Assembly (NCBI RefSeq): GCF_039541855.1
Contig: NZ_BAABHA010000015.1
Span: 744,001 to 808,000 of the forward strand
Direction: 5' to 3'
Source: Solirubrum koreensis
Lineage (GTDB): Bacteria > Bacteroidota > Bacteroidia > Cytophagales > Hymenobacteraceae
Length of the DNA: 64,000 nt
Shown here: one piece after another, positions 9,415 through 17,602 of the stretch
Position numbering within the stretch: the first letter of the stretch is position 1
How the letters are laid out: each line of letters starts with the position of its first letter
Notes under the pieces: model-generated
What the model saw: only the letters and a program-made list of their open reading frames with translations
Databases searched by the model: none
Told to the model about the DNA's origin: nothing
Made by a program: the position numbers and the translations under genes

Positions 9415-11073
9415 TCAACGACGGGTGGTAGGAGCGCTCAAGCGGGTGAACCTGATGTTGCGAACCACCGGATTGCTGTAGTCAAGGCCCACTACTTCCC
9501 CCGCTTTGTCGCGCCGGAAACGCAGCGTTACGCCGGCCAGCTGGTACGTGTCGCGCTCAAGTGGTTTCAGCTTAAGCCCCTTGCCTCCCGAATCGTTAAG
9601 GTGCCCCACCAAACCGTCTTTGCCAGCAGATAGGTCGAAAAACGAACCCAATTCTTCGCTGCTGTAACGGCCCGCAAGCGCTTGTAGGTCGGCGGGAACA
9701 AGCGTGTAAGGCTGTACGCGGCGGTAACGGGTTGTCTGCCCTTCCATCGACTTGAGCTCGAGTTGATCGGGCGAGAGAAAATGCAGTTCAAATTCGTCCT
9801 GCGACATGAACTGCACAAAGGCGCCAAAACGGCGGAAACGGTCCTTGGTAACCGGCACCAGTCCGGGGCCGCCGGCAATGCGGAAACGGCCGCGGTCCAC
9901 AACCAGGCGCAGCAGCTCGCCGGTGCGCTCGTTCACGAACAGGCCTGCTTTGCCGTTTGCATCGAGCAGGGCCTCCGCGGTTAGCGCCGGCGGCGGACCG
10001 GCTCCAGGTTCCGGCGCCCCCGGGGAGGACAAAAATTGCTCGGCCACCCGGTGGGCTAGCGTTGTAGCGTCCACGGCGTCGGAGTTGCAAAGTACCGCAA
10101 TGGAAAGGTTCTGCTCCGGAAATCGGCCCAGCCAGGAGTGGTAGCCAGCCGCGCCGCCGGAATGTGCTACTTCACGGGTGCCGCGGTACGTTTCCAGGAA
10201 CAGCCCTCGGGCATAGCTGAGTTTGCGGCCGTTGTTGAGCTTTGCGGGTTCCTGCAACTTTTCGCTGACGAAGGCCCCCAGCCGGGCGTTCGTAAGGGCG
10301 TCATTCCAAATCAGCAGGTCGCCGGCGGTGCTGAGCAAGGCCCCGCCTCCCCGGTCGTTGCCCAAATACATGTCCAGCTTCCACCGGTCCTTCTCCTTCT
10401 CATACCCCAGGGCACGGTTCTTCACTACCGCCTTCATATCCACCACGTAGGTGGTGGCCTTCATTCCAAGCGGCTCGAACAGGCGCTTGCGGGCGAAATC
10501 GGCAAACGGCATTCCGCTCGTGCGCGCTACCATTTCGGTGAGCAGCACGTAGCCACTGTTCGAGTAAGACCACTCCTCGCCGGGCACGAAATTCAGGCCA
10601 CGCTGCCGCATAATAAGCGTCAGGGCATCGGGGTTGCCGTTGGCCAGCGGTAGCATTCCGGTCCAGTCGCGCAGGCCCGAGGTGTGGGTCAGCAAGTGGT
10701 CCAGGGTAATCTTGTGGCCGTAATCGGGCAGCTCCGGCAGGTATTTGCGGATGTCGTCGGACAGCGAAACGCGCTTTTCTTCGACCAGCAGCAGCACCGC
10801 CGCGGCAATAAACTGCTTTCTGGTCGAGCCGATGTCGAAGACCGTTTGTGAAGTCATCGGCACATTCCGCTCCAGGTCGGCCAAGCCGTAAGCGCGGTTT
10901 GCAACCACCTTCCCGTTTTGTGAAACGGAGCAAGCGCAGCCAGGCGTTTCCGGCGTGGCCCAGGTAAAAAGCTTATCCATTTCACCCGACTTCTCCTGCG
11001 CTAAAGCCGGCGCCTCCGCTGCCAAAAGCAGAGCTACGAAAGCAAGAGGGCGGCAAAGTTGCTTCAGCACCAT
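9415..11073 (-). CDS. secreted serine hydrolase, beta-lactamase/class C-like
   Basis: Starting at the ATG at 11073 gives a clear signal peptide (hydrophobic LAFVALLLAAEAPALAQ) and 552 residues. The catalytic SxxK is S83-T-R-K86, the second motif is Y170-S-N, and HSGG near residue 296 matches the third motif, the arrangement of S12 serine hydrolases (beta-lactamase class C, DD-peptidase, esterase). A C-terminal beta-rich domain of about 170 residues follows, as in many Bacteroidota members. The frame is open to 11217 through a TTG and an ATG at 11187, but those starts would bury the signal peptide. Substrate unknown; resistance should not be assumed. Confidence 0.88.
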   Translation of the reverse strand: MVLKQLCRPLAFVALLLAAEAPALAQEKSGEMDKLFTWATPETPGCACSVSQNGKVVANRAYGLADLERNVPMTSQTVFDIGSTRKQFIAAAVLLLVEEKRVSLSDDIRKYLPELPDYGHKITLDHLLTHTSGLRDWTGMLPLANGNPDALTLIMRQRGLNFVPGEEWSYSNSGYVLLTEMVARTSGMPFADFARKRLFEPLGMKATTYVVDMKAVVKNRALGYEKEKDRWKLDMYLGNDRGGGALLSTAGDLLIWNDALTNARLGAFVSEKLQEPAKLNNGRKLSYARGLFLETYRGTREVAHSGGAAGYHSWLGRFPEQNLSIAVLCNSDAVDATTLAHRVAEQFLSSPGAPEPGAGPPPALTAEALLDANGKAGLFVNERTGELLRLVVDRGRFRIAGGPGLVPVTKDRFRRFGAFVQFMSQDEFELHFLSPDQLELKSMEGQTTRYRRVQPYTLVPADLQALAGRYSSEELGSFFDLSAGKDGLVGHLNDSGGKGLKLKPLERDTYQLAGVTLRFRRDKAGEVVGLDYSNPVVRNIRFTRLSAPTTRR

Positions 11074-11615
11074 CAGGCCGGCGACAGGGCCTGCATTTCT
11101 AGGAAGGTGCGGTTTCGTGCGAACGGGGTGTGGCAAACCGGTAGGCCTCCCGTGTAGAGACAAAGGGGGTGAGGTAAACTGGGTCATGTGGGTGAATGAA
11201 AGTGCTTTGAAATTCAAAGTTTAGGCGCAAAAGATTACTGCTTCTAAAGCCTGGTTTACAGTTTTGGGAAGGCGCTCAGGAGGGAAGGGCCTTTTAAAAG
11301 GCAATTCAGCGGAAACAGAATTGGCGTCACGAATCGATGGTCAAATCCTGGATGGAACTAGAAGCAGAAGAGCAGTGCTACAAACAAAGTAAAAGAACTT
11401 TGTTTTTCAAAGTAAAATGAACTCATTGTTTCGCCGCTATTGGTATTATGTGCCGCAAAACCTTGGCTGTTAGTAATTAGGTTGACAATGCGGTTTTGGC
11501 CAAAACGCCCAACCTTAGGCTGCACGATGGGGCGGCATAGATATTATCCGCGAAGTGTGAGCAAACCTTTTGCGCCGATTTGAATTGTAGAGCCAACGAA
11601 AAACCTCATTGCAAC
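11074..11615. other. intergenic region upstream of katG
   Basis: About 540 bp between divergent genes with no convincing coding frame. It is AT-richer than the flanks and holds a near-repeat, CAAAGTAAAAGAACT at about 11385 and CAAAGTAAAATGAACT at about 11408. The first copy also forms an inverted repeat (CAAAG...CTTTG). This is a possible regulator site for katG. Confidence 0.5.
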
Positions 11616-13868
11616 ATGAACCCTCATCAGAGCAGCGCTTCCCCGGAAAACTCTATTCTCTACGACGTCAACTCGGCGGCGGCCATGTGCCCGTTCAGCA
11701 GCGGTGCATTAAAGCAAGCGGCCGGCGGCGGACGCCAAAACCGCGACTGGTGGCCCAACCAGCTCAAGCTGAATATTCTGCGCCAGCACGCGGCTTTCTC
11801 GAACCCCATGGGCGAGGATTTCAACTACGCAGAAGAGTTCAAAACGCTCGACCTGGCCGCAGTGAAGCAGGATCTGTACGAGCTCATGACGACGTCGCAG
11901 GATTGGTGGCCGGCCGACTACGGGCACTACGGGCCGCTGTTCGTGCGCCTAGCCTGGCACAGCGCCGGCACTTACCGCATCGGCGACGGCCGCGGCGGCA
12001 GTGGCTCGGGTGCGCAGCGCTTCGCGCCCCTCAACAGCTGGCCCGACAATGCCAACCTCGACAAGGCCCGCCTGCTGCTGTGGCCCATCAAGCAGAAATA
12101 CGGCCGCAAAATTTCCTGGGGCGACCTGATGGTTTTGGCCGGCAACTGCGCCATGGAGTCCATGGGCTTCAAGACCTTCGGTTTTGCCGGTGGCCGCGAA
12201 GACGTGTGGGAGCCGGAGCAGGACATTTACTGGGGCCCCGAAACCGAGTGGCTCGGCGATAAGCGCTACACCGACAAGCGCGAGCTGGACAACCCGCTGG
12301 CCGCCGTGCAAATGGGCCTGATTTACGTGAACCCCGAAGGCCCGAACAGCAACCCCGACCCCGCGCTGTCGGCCCACGACATCCGCGAAACCTTCGGCCG
12401 TATGGCCATGAACGACGAAGAAACCGTGGCCCTGATTGCCGGCGGCCACACCTTCGGCAAAACCCACGGCGCTGCTGATCCTAGCAAGTACGTGGGTCCC
12501 GAGCCCGCCGGTGCCAGCATGGAAGACATGGGCCTGGGCTGGCGCAACCAGTTTGGGCAGGGTAATGGCGCCGATACCATCACCAGCGGCCTAGAAGGCG
12601 CCTGGACCAAAACACCGGCGCAGTGGAGCAACGACTACTTTGACCACCTCTTCGGCTTTGAGTGGGAGCTGACCAAAAGCCCGGCCGGTGCCCACCAGTG
12701 GCGCCCGGTAAACGGCGGCGGCGAAGGCACGATTCCCGATGCCCACGACCCCGCCAAGAAGCACGCGCCCTTCATGCTCACCACCGACCTCGCCCTGCGC
12801 GTGGACCCGGCCTACGAGAAAATTTCGCGCCGCTTCCACGAAAACCCCGACCAGTTTGCCGATGCCTTTGCCCGCGCCTGGTTTAAGCTCACGCACCGCG
12901 ACATGGGCCCCAAAGAGCGGTACCTGGGCCCCGAAGTGCCCACCGAAGAACTGCTCTGGCAAGACCCAATTCCGGCCGTAACCCACCCGCTGGTGGATGA
13001 GCAGGACGTGACGGTCCTGAAAGCAAAAATTCTGGCTTCGGGCCTGTCCGTGTCGCGCCTCGTGGCCACGGCCTGGGCCTCGGCCTTTACCTACCGCGAC
13101 TCCGACAAGCGCGGTGGCACCAACGGCGGCCGCCTAAGCCTGGCTCCGCAGAAGCACTGGGAAGTAAACAACCCCGCTGAGCTGGCGCTGGTGCTGCAGG
13201 TGCTGAAAGGCATTCAGCAGGAGTTCAACAGCGCGCAAACCGACGGCAAGCAAGTGTCGCTGGCCGATTTGATGGTGCTTGCTGGCTGCGTAGGCGTGGA
13301 GCAAGCCGCGCTGCAGGCCGGACAGTCCGTAACGGTGCCTTTCACCCCGGGCCGCGCCGATGCCACGCAGGAGCAAACCGATGTTATGTCGTTTGCCGCT
13401 CTGGAACCTGCCGCCGATGGCTTCCGCAACTACCTCAAGCCCCATCACCAAGCTGCAGCCGAGGAGCTGCTGATCGACAAAGCCCAGCTGCTGACGCTGA
13501 CCGCGCCCGAGCTGACCGTGCTCTTCGGCGGTTTGCGGGCTATTAACATCAACTACGACCAGTCGCAGCACGGCGTGTTTACCAGCCGCCCCGGTGCCCT
13601 AACCAACGACTTCTTCGTAAACCTGCTCGACATGGGTATTACCTGGAAGGCCACCTCGGAAGCGCAAAACCTGTTCCAGGGCCGCGACCGGAAAACCGGC
13701 GAAGTGAAGTGGACCGGCACCCGCGTAGATCTGATCTTCGGCTCGAACTCCGAGCTGCGGGCTTTGGCCGAGGTGTACGGCTGCTCCGATGTTCAGGAGA
13801 AGTTCGTGCGCGACTTCGTGGCCGTGTGGACCAAGGTGATGAACCTCGGTCGCTTCGATCTGGCCTAA
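11616..13868 (+). CDS. katG: bifunctional catalase-peroxidase KatG
   Basis: This 750-residue haem enzyme removes hydrogen peroxide by catalase and broad peroxidase activity in the cytosol. The distal pocket R111, W114, H115 (RLAWHSAGTYR) and proximal haem ligand H278 (GGHTFGKTHG) are present. The W114-Y237-M263 set that forms the catalase-specific covalent adduct is intact. The duplicated, haem-free C-terminal domain is complete, ending in VWTKVMNLGRFDLA. ATG at 11616 gives the usual N-terminus; the longer TTG start at 11580 is rejected. It is a single-gene transcription unit with its own terminator. Confidence 0.98.
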   Translation: MNPHQSSASPENSILYDVNSAAAMCPFSSGALKQAAGGGRQNRDWWPNQLKLNILRQHAAFSNPMGEDFNYAEEFKTLDLAAVKQDLYELMTTSQDWWPADYGHYGPLFVRLAWHSAGTYRIGDGRGGSGSGAQRFAPLNSWPDNANLDKARLLLWPIKQKYGRKISWGDLMVLAGNCAMESMGFKTFGFAGGREDVWEPEQDIYWGPETEWLGDKRYTDKRELDNPLAAVQMGLIYVNPEGPNSNPDPALSAHDIRETFGRMAMNDEETVALIAGGHTFGKTHGAADPSKYVGPEPAGASMEDMGLGWRNQFGQGNGADTITSGLEGAWTKTPAQWSNDYFDHLFGFEWELTKSPAGAHQWRPVNGGGEGTIPDAHDPAKKHAPFMLTTDLALRVDPAYEKISRRFHENPDQFADAFARAWFKLTHRDMGPKERYLGPEVPTEELLWQDPIPAVTHPLVDEQDVTVLKAKILASGLSVSRLVATAWASAFTYRDSDKRGGTNGGRLSLAPQKHWEVNNPAELALVLQVLKGIQQEFNSAQTDGKQVSLADLMVLAGCVGVEQAALQAGQSVTVPFTPGRADATQEQTDVMSFAALEPAADGFRNYLKPHHQAAAEELLIDKAQLLTLTAPELTVLFGGLRAININYDQSQHGVFTSRPGALTNDFFVNLLDMGITWKATSEAQNLFQGRDRKTGEVKWTGTRVDLIFGSNSELRALAEVYGCSDVQEKFVRDFVAVWTKVMNLGRFDLA

Positions 13869-13897
13869 ACGTCTCGCCGCCGAAAGCTGGCACAATG

Positions 13898-13933
13898 CTA
13901 AAAGGCAGCCTCTGACCAGAGGCTGCCTTTTTC
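13898..13933 (+). terminator. katG terminator
   Basis: A 14-bp stem (AAAAGGCAGCCTCT and complement) with a 4-nt loop, followed by a T run, 30 bp after the katG stop. Confidence 0.92.
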
Positions 13934-14288
13934 GTTGCTAAAGATGTACCCAGAGCATTGATGACGAATACATCGAGCCGGCCACCTCCAAGCGCACGGT
14001 GCGCTGTGCGGTTGGGATTCAGGTGCCGATGAATCTATGCGACGTCCGGCTGACGTTATTAGACCGTATGCTTTCAGCTAGGCGCGAAGGATGAAAAGTG
14101 GATGCTGAACGACTAAAACCCCGCTTAATGAGGTTTGCGAAATTCTTATACTTGAAGCATTTCGTAAGCTTTGATTCGCAGACAGGTTTCGTAAACTCAC
14201 CAGATACTGCAGTAGCCTGCCGGCACGTGGTTTCAGGCCGCTGCTAGTAGTTTGGCAAGAGGAGGGTATTCTATTGGCCAGGAGAGGT
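13934..14288. other. gene-free stretch with a possible decayed coding fragment
   Basis: No complete gene is visible. A plus-strand frame from about 13957 to 14092 reads as plausible protein (beginning DDEYIEPATSKRTV) but has no start and is preceded by stops. It may be a remnant of a lost gene. Confidence 0.35.
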
Positions 14289-14693
14289 TTAGGCTACGCT
14301 CGTAAAAATCGCGCGAATACGTCTGTGAAATAGGAAGGCAAGCACCGACAAGCCTACGGTTTCGTGGTAGAAACCATGGGAGTCAATGAGCTTTTGCGAA
14401 GTGAAAAAGACGTAAAAAGCATAATCCACCACGACAAACCCCGCCAAGGCACAACTGAATGTAACGGGCCGCGACAAGCGTAAGATGAGCGAAAGCGGCA
14501 CGGCAAACAGGAGAATACTCACCACTGGCAGGAAGCCGAACATCCACAACCAGTACAACACATCTTGCCCCGATTTCAGGGCGGAAAGACCCAACCACTG
14601 GTAACTGCTTTGGTACACGATGTTGCCGGCGTAGAAGAGCGGGTACTTCACCAAGAAGGACAGGGCCACGTTACCAATCGTTGGCTTGAGCAT
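14289..14693 (-). CDS. small four-helix integral membrane protein
   Basis: The 134-residue protein has about four hydrophobic segments (roughly residues 8-28, 44-68, 78-98 and 108-126) and a short basic tail (FHRRIRAIF). No domain is recognised. It sits alone between katG and a lipoprotein gene pointing the other way. The hydrophobic pattern and ATG at 14693 support a real gene, but its function is unknown. Confidence 0.7.
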   Translation of the reverse strand: MLKPTIGNVALSFLVKYPLFYAGNIVYQSSYQWLGLSALKSGQDVLYWLWMFGFLPVVSILLFAVPLSLILRLSRPVTFSCALAGFVVVDYAFYVFFTSQKLIDSHGFYHETVGLSVLAFLFHRRIRAIFTSVA

Positions 14694-15114
14694 AGGTCAA
14701 CAAGATAGACGCGTTCATTGAAATGGTCGTGCCGTAAAGGCACTCTGTTCAAAGTGAGGAGCATATTTGCGAACGAGCCAGCAGCCCGGCGAGGGCGGCA
14801 AAGCGGGCTTCCACGGACTGAAGCGGCCGACAATGGCCCGGTGTAAAATCCTCCCATCGGTGGCGTTTTCAGGCCTAGGCACACGCCCTCGCGGTTTCTG
14901 CGTCCCCCCAAAAGTCAGAAGCCCGCGCAAACCGGTTGGGGCGTGTCGCGCGGACGCCGTATCATCGCAACTAGGGTCCCTGGTGACGACCAATTTTGCC
15001 CAGGGTAGGCGAGTCGCAAGCCTGCGCCCCGGCCCATTCGACCCGTCGCACCAACCTGCAACACTTGTCGGCCCGCCCCGTGCCCCTTTTTCCGTTTCTA
15101 TACCTCTCCCCTTG
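14694..15114. other. unassigned stretch, open on both strands but not convincingly coding
   Basis: The frame of the next gene stays open leftward to 14767 and the minus strand is open from 14993 to 14715. Both translations are rich in Arg, Pro and Gly and look like GC-driven open frames. No promoter or RNA could be assigned. Confidence 0.4.
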
Positions 15115-15816
15115 ATGAACCACCGAATTGCTTTCGCCTTCGCCTGCTTGTTGTGGGGCGGCGCGTGTCAGAAAGAGGACGCGCTGCCGGTCTGCACCCG
15201 GGCGTGCACCACGCTGACAGGCCGCCTGCTCACGGCCGGGGGGCAGCGCCCGCTCCCGAGGGCCGAGGTGACGGCCTCGTGGCGCACGGTCCGCGGCTTG
15301 CGAGGCAGTGCCACGCGCAAGGCCCGCACCGAAACCGACGCCAACGGGTTCTACTCGCTGTCCTTTGCCATCAGTGACGCGGAACTGGCCGACGGGTTTT
15401 GCCAACTGAACTTCGCCGCAGACCCCGCCACGTACTATTCCATCGGCGAGCCGGGCTTCGGGTTCCACGACCTGGGCCGCGACACGACGGTGCAGGTGCC
15501 GGACTACCTCATCCCGCGCAAGGCATTCGTGCGCCTGGTGCTCACCAACCCGGACCAGCTGCCGGCCGGGCCGAGCTACCTGATGACGTGCTTCTATTCC
15601 TGTTACGGCACCAACCTAGTATTCAGCCGCACGATCCTGGGCGGCGGGGCTTGCGTGGGCTGGAACCGCTCAGCCGCCGAAACCACGCTGCCGCTGCCGG
15701 GCGACCAGCCCATGATGCTCGAGCCGTTCATTCACGGCAACAGCGCGGGGGTACGGCAACTGGATTCGCTCTTCGTGCCGGCTGGCACTACGCGCACTTA
15801 CTTCATTACCTACTGA
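15115..15816 (+). CDS. putative lipoprotein with carboxypeptidase-regulatory-like beta domain
   Basis: Starting at the ATG at 15115 gives 233 residues beginning with a short hydrophobic signal ending in a weak lipobox (LLWGGAC, Cys at residue 19). Residues about 34-110 (TLTGRLLTAGGQRPLPRAEV ... ETDANGFYSLSF) look like a CarboxypepD_reg/CNA-B type beta sandwich. Several Cys residues follow. This is an envelope protein of unknown role. The longer open frame from 14767 is rejected because it would remove the signal sequence. Confidence 0.75.
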   Translation: MNHRIAFAFACLLWGGACQKEDALPVCTRACTTLTGRLLTAGGQRPLPRAEVTASWRTVRGLRGSATRKARTETDANGFYSLSFAISDAELADGFCQLNFAADPATYYSIGEPGFGFHDLGRDTTVQVPDYLIPRKAFVRLVLTNPDQLPAGPSYLMTCFYSCYGTNLVFSRTILGGGACVGWNRSAAETTLPLPGDQPMMLEPFIHGNSAGVRQLDSLFVPAGTTRTYFITY

Positions 15817-16115
15817 GGGCGCACTCCCCAAACCAACTAGACATAGCATACGATAGTGAGTCAGAGTTACCAAGTGGATAGAGCCAGGTATTTCGTTCAC
15901 CCACACAGTGGCTTAAACTGTCAGCGTCCTCGACAAGTCGTCAACCTATGAAAAAGCCCCACGCTCCCGATTGAGGAAGGCAGGGCTTTTGCCCTTTGGT
16001 AGAGCTGGCAACTACAGCCTGTGGGCTACGACAATAGATAAATAACCCGTCAGGAAGGTGCCAGCAACGGTGCGACCAAGTATGGCCGTGTGCCCCTGCG
16101 CGTAACAGTTAAAAT
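15817..16115. other. intergenic region between lipoprotein gene and tRNA
   Basis: About 300 bp with no coding frame of note. It holds only a weak hairpin, listed separately. Confidence 0.5.
15951..15990 (+). terminator. probable terminator of the lipoprotein gene
   Basis: AAAAGCCC and GGGCTTTT arms enclose an imperfectly paired interior and a T run follows. It lies 135 bp after the stop. Confidence 0.5.
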
Positions 16116-16152
16116 AAAGAACCCCTTTTACCGCATGTAAAAGGGGCTTTTA
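16116..16152 (-). terminator. tRNA-Arg terminator
   Basis: A 9-bp stem (CCCCTTTTA and complement) with a 7-nt loop lies immediately downstream of the tRNA on its strand, and the minus strand continues into a T-rich tail. Confidence 0.8.
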
Positions 16153-16153
16153 G

Positions 16154-16225
16154 TAGCCGCGACGGGAATCGAACCCATATCAAGCGTTTAGGAAACGCCT
16201 ATTCTATCCGTTGAACTACGCAGCC
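16154..16225 (-). tRNA. tRNA-Arg (anticodon CCT)
   Basis: The minus strand folds into a 72-nt cloverleaf. The acceptor GGCTGCG pairs with CGCGGCT (with G-T wobbles), followed by discriminator A. The anticodon stem GGCGT/ACGCT holds loop TTCCTAA with anticodon CCT, which reads AGG. The T arm is GGGTTCGATTCCC-like. CCA is not encoded in the gene. Confidence 0.95.
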
Positions 16226-16340
16226 AGTAAACGTAACCCAAAGGTAAGGCGAAACCTGGACCGGCCCCAAACCCGCCGCGGCGTCAAACGCGTATAGGCG
16301 ACAGGCTAGCCAACAGCCATTCTCCTCCTTTCCTTCCCGC

Positions 16341-17528
16341 ATGGGCCTGCTCGACGACTTACGCACCTCGCGCCGCCGCACCGGCTACCGGGTGGCCGGG
16401 CAGGTTTCGCCCGATACTTCGGCGGCTACCGACGACACTCAGCCCGCGCTGCTCTTTATTCCCGATATCAGCGGCTTTACGCGCTTCATTGAAGAAGCCG
16501 AGCACCCGCAGGCCCCGCATTTGGTGGCCGATTTGTTGGAAATTCTGGTGGAGGCTAACATCATGGACCTGGAGGTAGCCGAAATTCAGGGCGACGCCGT
16601 GCTGTTTTACCGCTTGGGCGAGCCGCCGTCGGTGAAGGAGCTGGTGGAGCAATGCCGCCGCATCTTTCTCGATTTTCAGAACTACCTGCGCCTGGTAGCG
16701 CGCGACAGCGACTCGGAGCTGAGCGCGGCGCTGCTCGACTCGGGCATGACACTCAAGATTGTAACCCATTACGGCCGGGTAAGCGTGGCCCAGATTCGGC
16801 AGTTCACCCGCCTGCTGGGCCACGACGTGATTGTGGTGCACCGGCTGCTCAAAAACACCATTAGCGGCTCGGAGTACGTGCTCATGACCGAGGGGTACCT
16901 GCGTACCCAGGACCCCGCCGAAGTAACCAGCTGCTTCTCCTGGACGCGCCTGCAAGACAGCGTCGCCACCTACGAATACATCGGCGAAGTGCGCTACCGG
17001 TACGCCTACCTCACGCCCCTGCGCCTGCTGCTCGACGAAACCTCGGCCGCCGCCGACCAGAACGGCCTGGCTCGGCGTTGCGCCGTAAAGGTGCGGCGGA
17101 TGCTGCCGGTATCGGCTGCCGCTGCCTTGCGCCTCATCAGCAATTTTCGGTTGCGGCCCCGCTGGATGCAGGGCGTAACGGCCGCGTATTACGACGTAAC
17201 CAAGGCCGCCCGGCCCGGCACCAGCTACAAGCTGGACCTCTACAACGGGCAGATTGATTTGCAGGCCGTGCAAAGCATTGTGGCCCAAGACCACATCGAG
17301 CACGTGGAGAAAGTCTCGCACTTTCGCCTGTTCCCGAACGCCCTGCTTTTTTACTACCTGGAAGCCGTGGACACACAAAACTGCCTGATAACGGTAGAGT
17401 TTCGCTACGGACACATTGCCAGTCCTACCCGCCTGATTAGGCGGGGGCAGCTGCGCCGCGTACGTCGCTGGCTGGGCCACTCGTTGCGGAACCTCTCGCA
17501 GCTGGGGGCGCCGGTGCCGGAAGTTTAG
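16341..17528 (+). CDS. DUF2652 protein with class III nucleotide-cyclase-like fold
   Basis: The 395-residue protein has an N-terminal part (about 36-175) with class III cyclase hallmarks: metal-binding D42 in FIPDISGFTRF and D85 in IQGDAVLFY, and a GHDVIVVHRL segment aligning with the GDxVNxAARL helix. There the transition-state Asn position is I164, while R168 is kept. The C-terminal part (about 255-380) looks like an SRPBCC/START-like fold (TSYKLDLYNGQIDLQ). It converges on a Pycsar-type effector gene across a shared hairpin. Cyclase activity is possible but the Asn loss argues for caution. Confidence 0.8.
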   Translation: MGLLDDLRTSRRRTGYRVAGQVSPDTSAATDDTQPALLFIPDISGFTRFIEEAEHPQAPHLVADLLEILVEANIMDLEVAEIQGDAVLFYRLGEPPSVKELVEQCRRIFLDFQNYLRLVARDSDSELSAALLDSGMTLKIVTHYGRVSVAQIRQFTRLLGHDVIVVHRLLKNTISGSEYVLMTEGYLRTQDPAEVTSCFSWTRLQDSVATYEYIGEVRYRYAYLTPLRLLLDETSAAADQNGLARRCAVKVRRMLPVSAAAALRLISNFRLRPRWMQGVTAAYYDVTKAARPGTSYKLDLYNGQIDLQAVQSIVAQDHIEHVEKVSHFRLFPNALLFYYLEAVDTQNCLITVEFRYGHIASPTRLIRRGQLRRVRRWLGHSLRNLSQLGAPVPEV

Positions 17529-17530
17529 TT

Positions 17531-17591
17531 GGCCGAAACCCGAAGCGGGCCTGTTCTAACCAGAAGAACAGGCCCGCTTCGGGTTTCGGCC
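17531..17591. terminator. 27-bp-stem bidirectional terminator
   Basis: A perfect 27-bp inverted repeat (starting GGCCGAAACCCGAAGCGGGC) with a 7-nt loop sits between the convergent DUF2652 and HD-effector genes. Confidence 0.8.
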
Positions 17592-17602
17592 AGCCGTAGG
17601 CA

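Noticed and set aside
9415..11073. True beta-lactamase resistance gene
   Set aside because: SxxK and YxN are shared by esterases and peptidases of this family; the large C-terminal domain argues for another substrate.
11580..11615. TTG start for KatG
   Set aside because: ATG at 11616 matches the family start; the extension is unconserved-looking.
14767..15114. N-terminal extension of the lipoprotein gene
   Set aside because: It would bury the signal/lipobox and its composition looks non-coding.
16154..16225. tRNA-Arg as phage attachment site
   Set aside because: The prophage content begins 32 kb away and the genes between are backbone.
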